This document shows, one piece after another, positions 5,381 through 6,861 of a stretch of 6,861 nucleotides of DNA. This stretch comes from Lachnospiraceae bacterium UBA7481 (GTDB lineage: Bacteria; Bacillota; Clostridia; Lachnospirales; Lachnospiraceae). The stretch is from NCBI GenBank assembly GCA_002478505.1, contig DLOP01000084.1, positions 9,270 through 16,130 on the forward strand, written 5' to 3'. The translations under genes and the position numbers were made by a program. Under the pieces are notes generated by a model that saw only the letters and a program-made list of their open reading frames with translations, was not told the origin of the DNA and ran no database searches. Position 1 is the stretch's first letter, and each line of letters opens with the position of its first letter.

Positions 5381-6861
5381 TTATTGCTGCTTACCATTCA
5401 CCCGCTCCGCGATCGTCCTCAGCTCCTCCAGCGTAATCCCAAGCCTGTGCTGTCCTGCCAGTTCTTCCGTATAGTCTTCCAGAAGATACACCGTATACAG
5501 TCCATTCGCCTGATGGGTAACTACCGGAACCAGATCGGCCTCCACGATCTCACAGCCGTTTAATGTAATAGCTGCCTTAAACTGCGCCATTCCCCCTAAG
5601 ATCCGATCCGGCATATCTTGTGCAGACACAAAATTGCCCAAAGAATAATAGACAAGCATCCGGTGTCCGTCTTCTGCGGTGATCCACTCATAAGGCTGGA
5701 GCACGTGGGGATGCGTGCCAATCACTACGTCTACCCCTTCCTCTAAAAAAACCTGCGTCCAACGATTCTGTTCCTCATCCGGCTCCGTTTGATATTCCGT
5801 TCCCCAATGGGCAAACACGATCACGATATCCGCCGCTTCCTGCGCCGCCCTGATATCCGCCCTGATCTGCGCCTCATCCGTAAGCTTATGTACCGCATAA
5901 GGACAGTCACCCGGCAGAGGCTGACCATTCAGACCATAGGTGTAATTGAAAAGCGCAAAACTGATCCTGCGTTTACGGATGATCTGAAACGGAACGGGAT
6001 CGGAGGCATGTTCCGACGGTTGTATCCCTAAAGGAAGTATATCATATTTTTCATAGAAATGATACGTTGTATCAATTCCTTCCATTCCTTTATCCAGCGC
6101 ATGATTCGTTGCAGCCGTTACTACGTCAAATCCTGCGTTTACCACAGCTTCACCCGCAGACAAGGGCGTGCCGAATCTGGGAAAATCACTGTAGCCGGAA
6201 GGCTCCGACGTATAAATCGTCTCCTGATTCATCATGGCAACATCCGCTTCCTGTATTACATCAGACATATTCTCATAGATAAAATCAAAACTTCCCTGCT
6301 CCAATCCGCGGCGATAGATAGGCGCATGGATCAGCACATCTCCCACCGCAGCAAAATCCACTTCCGTATCTACCCGTTCCAATCCCCAGGAAAGCCATGC
6401 CCAGCTGCTTAACTGATCCTGCCTGTCCAGAAGGATCAGATATCCATGCTCATCATAAGTCCAGTCCTGCACTTCCATACCCAGATCAGATGCCATCCAG
6501 ACCGCTGATATCTCCCCGCCGTCCCAATCATAGATAAAGATATGCTGTGACCAGCGATTGTCATTTTTCTCTACCCAGAATGGCCGGTGCTTTCCATACA
6601 CACCTATCCTCCAGCAGAGCAGCAGCAGTTCCTGTTTCCCGTCAGAATCGATATCACCCCATTGGAAATCCTGCACCTGATACTCAGGAGGCGTGCTCCA
6701 TACAGTTTCTCCCTCATATAAAAAATCAAGATGGCGGTTTTCCAGTGAAATTATGACATCAAGATCACTACACTCCAAAACAGACTCTTTCCATTCGATC
6801 CATCCGGGAAGAAAAGCCCCCTTCTTCCAAAGCAATAGGAAAACAGCGGCGGTAAATACCG
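5381..6861 (-). CDS. Membrane-anchored CapA-family protein with VCBS-like repeat (5' end outside window)
   Basis: The frame is open to the right edge, so the start is missing; the TTG at 6835 is only a codon inside a hydrophobic stretch (VFTAAVFLLL, then WKK) that looks like a signal anchor. An extracytoplasmic part follows with an integrin/VCBS-type repeat (DFQWGDIDSDGKQELLLL, near 6670-6616). From about 6360 comes a CapA (PGA_cap) metallophosphatase-like domain. Its motifs in order are FAAVGDV (Asp), AMMNQET, AATNHALDKG, VFAHWGTEY, VIGTHPHVLQPYEW and VYYSLGNFVSAQ, carrying the Asp, Asn and His residues expected to bind a di-metal centre. CapA proteins were named for poly-gamma-glutamate capsule work in Bacillus, but many family members sit in other operons with unknown substrates. 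No capB/capC-like gene is visible; the neighbours are ABC-2 permeases, so a role in cell-surface polymer or lipid handling is inferred. It ends 29 nt before the next gene. Composition is G/C-richer than the radical SAM gene. Confidence 0.87.
   Translation of the reverse strand, partial: VFTAAVFLLLWKKGAFLPGWIEWKESVLECSDLDVIISLENRHLDFLYEGETVWSTPPEYQVQDFQWGDIDSDGKQELLLLCWRIGVYGKHRPFWVEKNDNRWSQHIFIYDWDGGEISAVWMASDLGMEVQDWTYDEHGYLILLDRQDQLSSWAWLSWGLERVDTEVDFAAVGDVLIHAPIYRRGLEQGSFDFIYENMSDVIQEADVAMMNQETIYTSEPSGYSDFPRFGTPLSAGEAVVNAGFDVVTAATNHALDKGMEGIDTTYHFYEKYDILPLGIQPSEHASDPVPFQIIRKRRISFALFNYTYGLNGQPLPGDCPYAVHKLTDEAQIRADIRAAQEAADIVIVFAHWGTEYQTEPDEEQNRWTQVFLEEGVDVVIGTHPHVLQPYEWITAEDGHRMLVYYSLGNFVSAQDMPDRILGGMAQFKAAITLNGCEIVEADLVPVVTHQANGLYTVYLLEDYTEELAGQHRLGITLEELRTIAERVNGKQQ

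Noticed and set aside
2167..6861. RiPP biosynthesis cluster
   Set aside because: A radical SAM enzyme with ABC permeases invites the idea, but there is no precursor-like small ORF, no leader-binding domain and no peptidase-containing ABC protein. The B12-type domain order fits other substrates equally well.

Overview
The window looks like accessory DNA from a Gram-positive anaerobe of the Clostridia, most likely a Lachnospiraceae-type gut bacterium. This is inference from GGAGG-type Shine-Dalgarno sites, the style of the conjugative-element gene debris, and a cobalamin-dependent radical SAM gene. Every gene I can support lies on the minus strand, so transcription runs from the right edge to the left edge.

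Right to left. (1) 6861-5381: a large CapA-type metallophosphatase-fold protein with an N-terminal membrane anchor and an integrin/VCBS-like repeat; its 5' end is outside the window. (2) 5351-4482 and 4472-3549: two paralogous ABC-2 type membrane permeases made by tandem duplication, with two separate 47-bp blocks still identical. (3) 3552-2167: a B12-binding-domain radical SAM enzyme whose start overlaps the second permease stop by 4 nt (ATGA). These four genes form one tight operon. No ABC ATPase is visible; it would have to be encoded upstream of the right edge or elsewhere.

The last few codons of the radical SAM gene run into unrelated DNA near 2185-2200. From there to position 1 the window is debris of an integrative conjugative element (ICE). 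There is a frameshifted tail of one element protein (about 2191-2011), then a two-gene cassette of a small antitoxin-like protein (1897-1703) and a GNAT-fold protein (1719-1108) with its own promoter, a promoter-embedded inverted repeat and a possible 6-residue leader peptide. Three hairpins follow (1095-971), two of them terminator-like. Last comes a collapsed ArdC-like/YodL-LPD-type element gene (968-1), which has lost internal segments and carries at least two frameshifts.

The most interesting points are the unassigned operon (anchored CapA-like protein, twin ABC-2 permeases, B12 radical SAM enzyme), the way element debris is fused to its 3' end, and the regulated GNAT cassette preserved inside otherwise decayed element sequence. 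All three frameshifts in the debris can be repaired by adding one base to a homopolymer run, so assembly error must be excluded before the decay is accepted in full.
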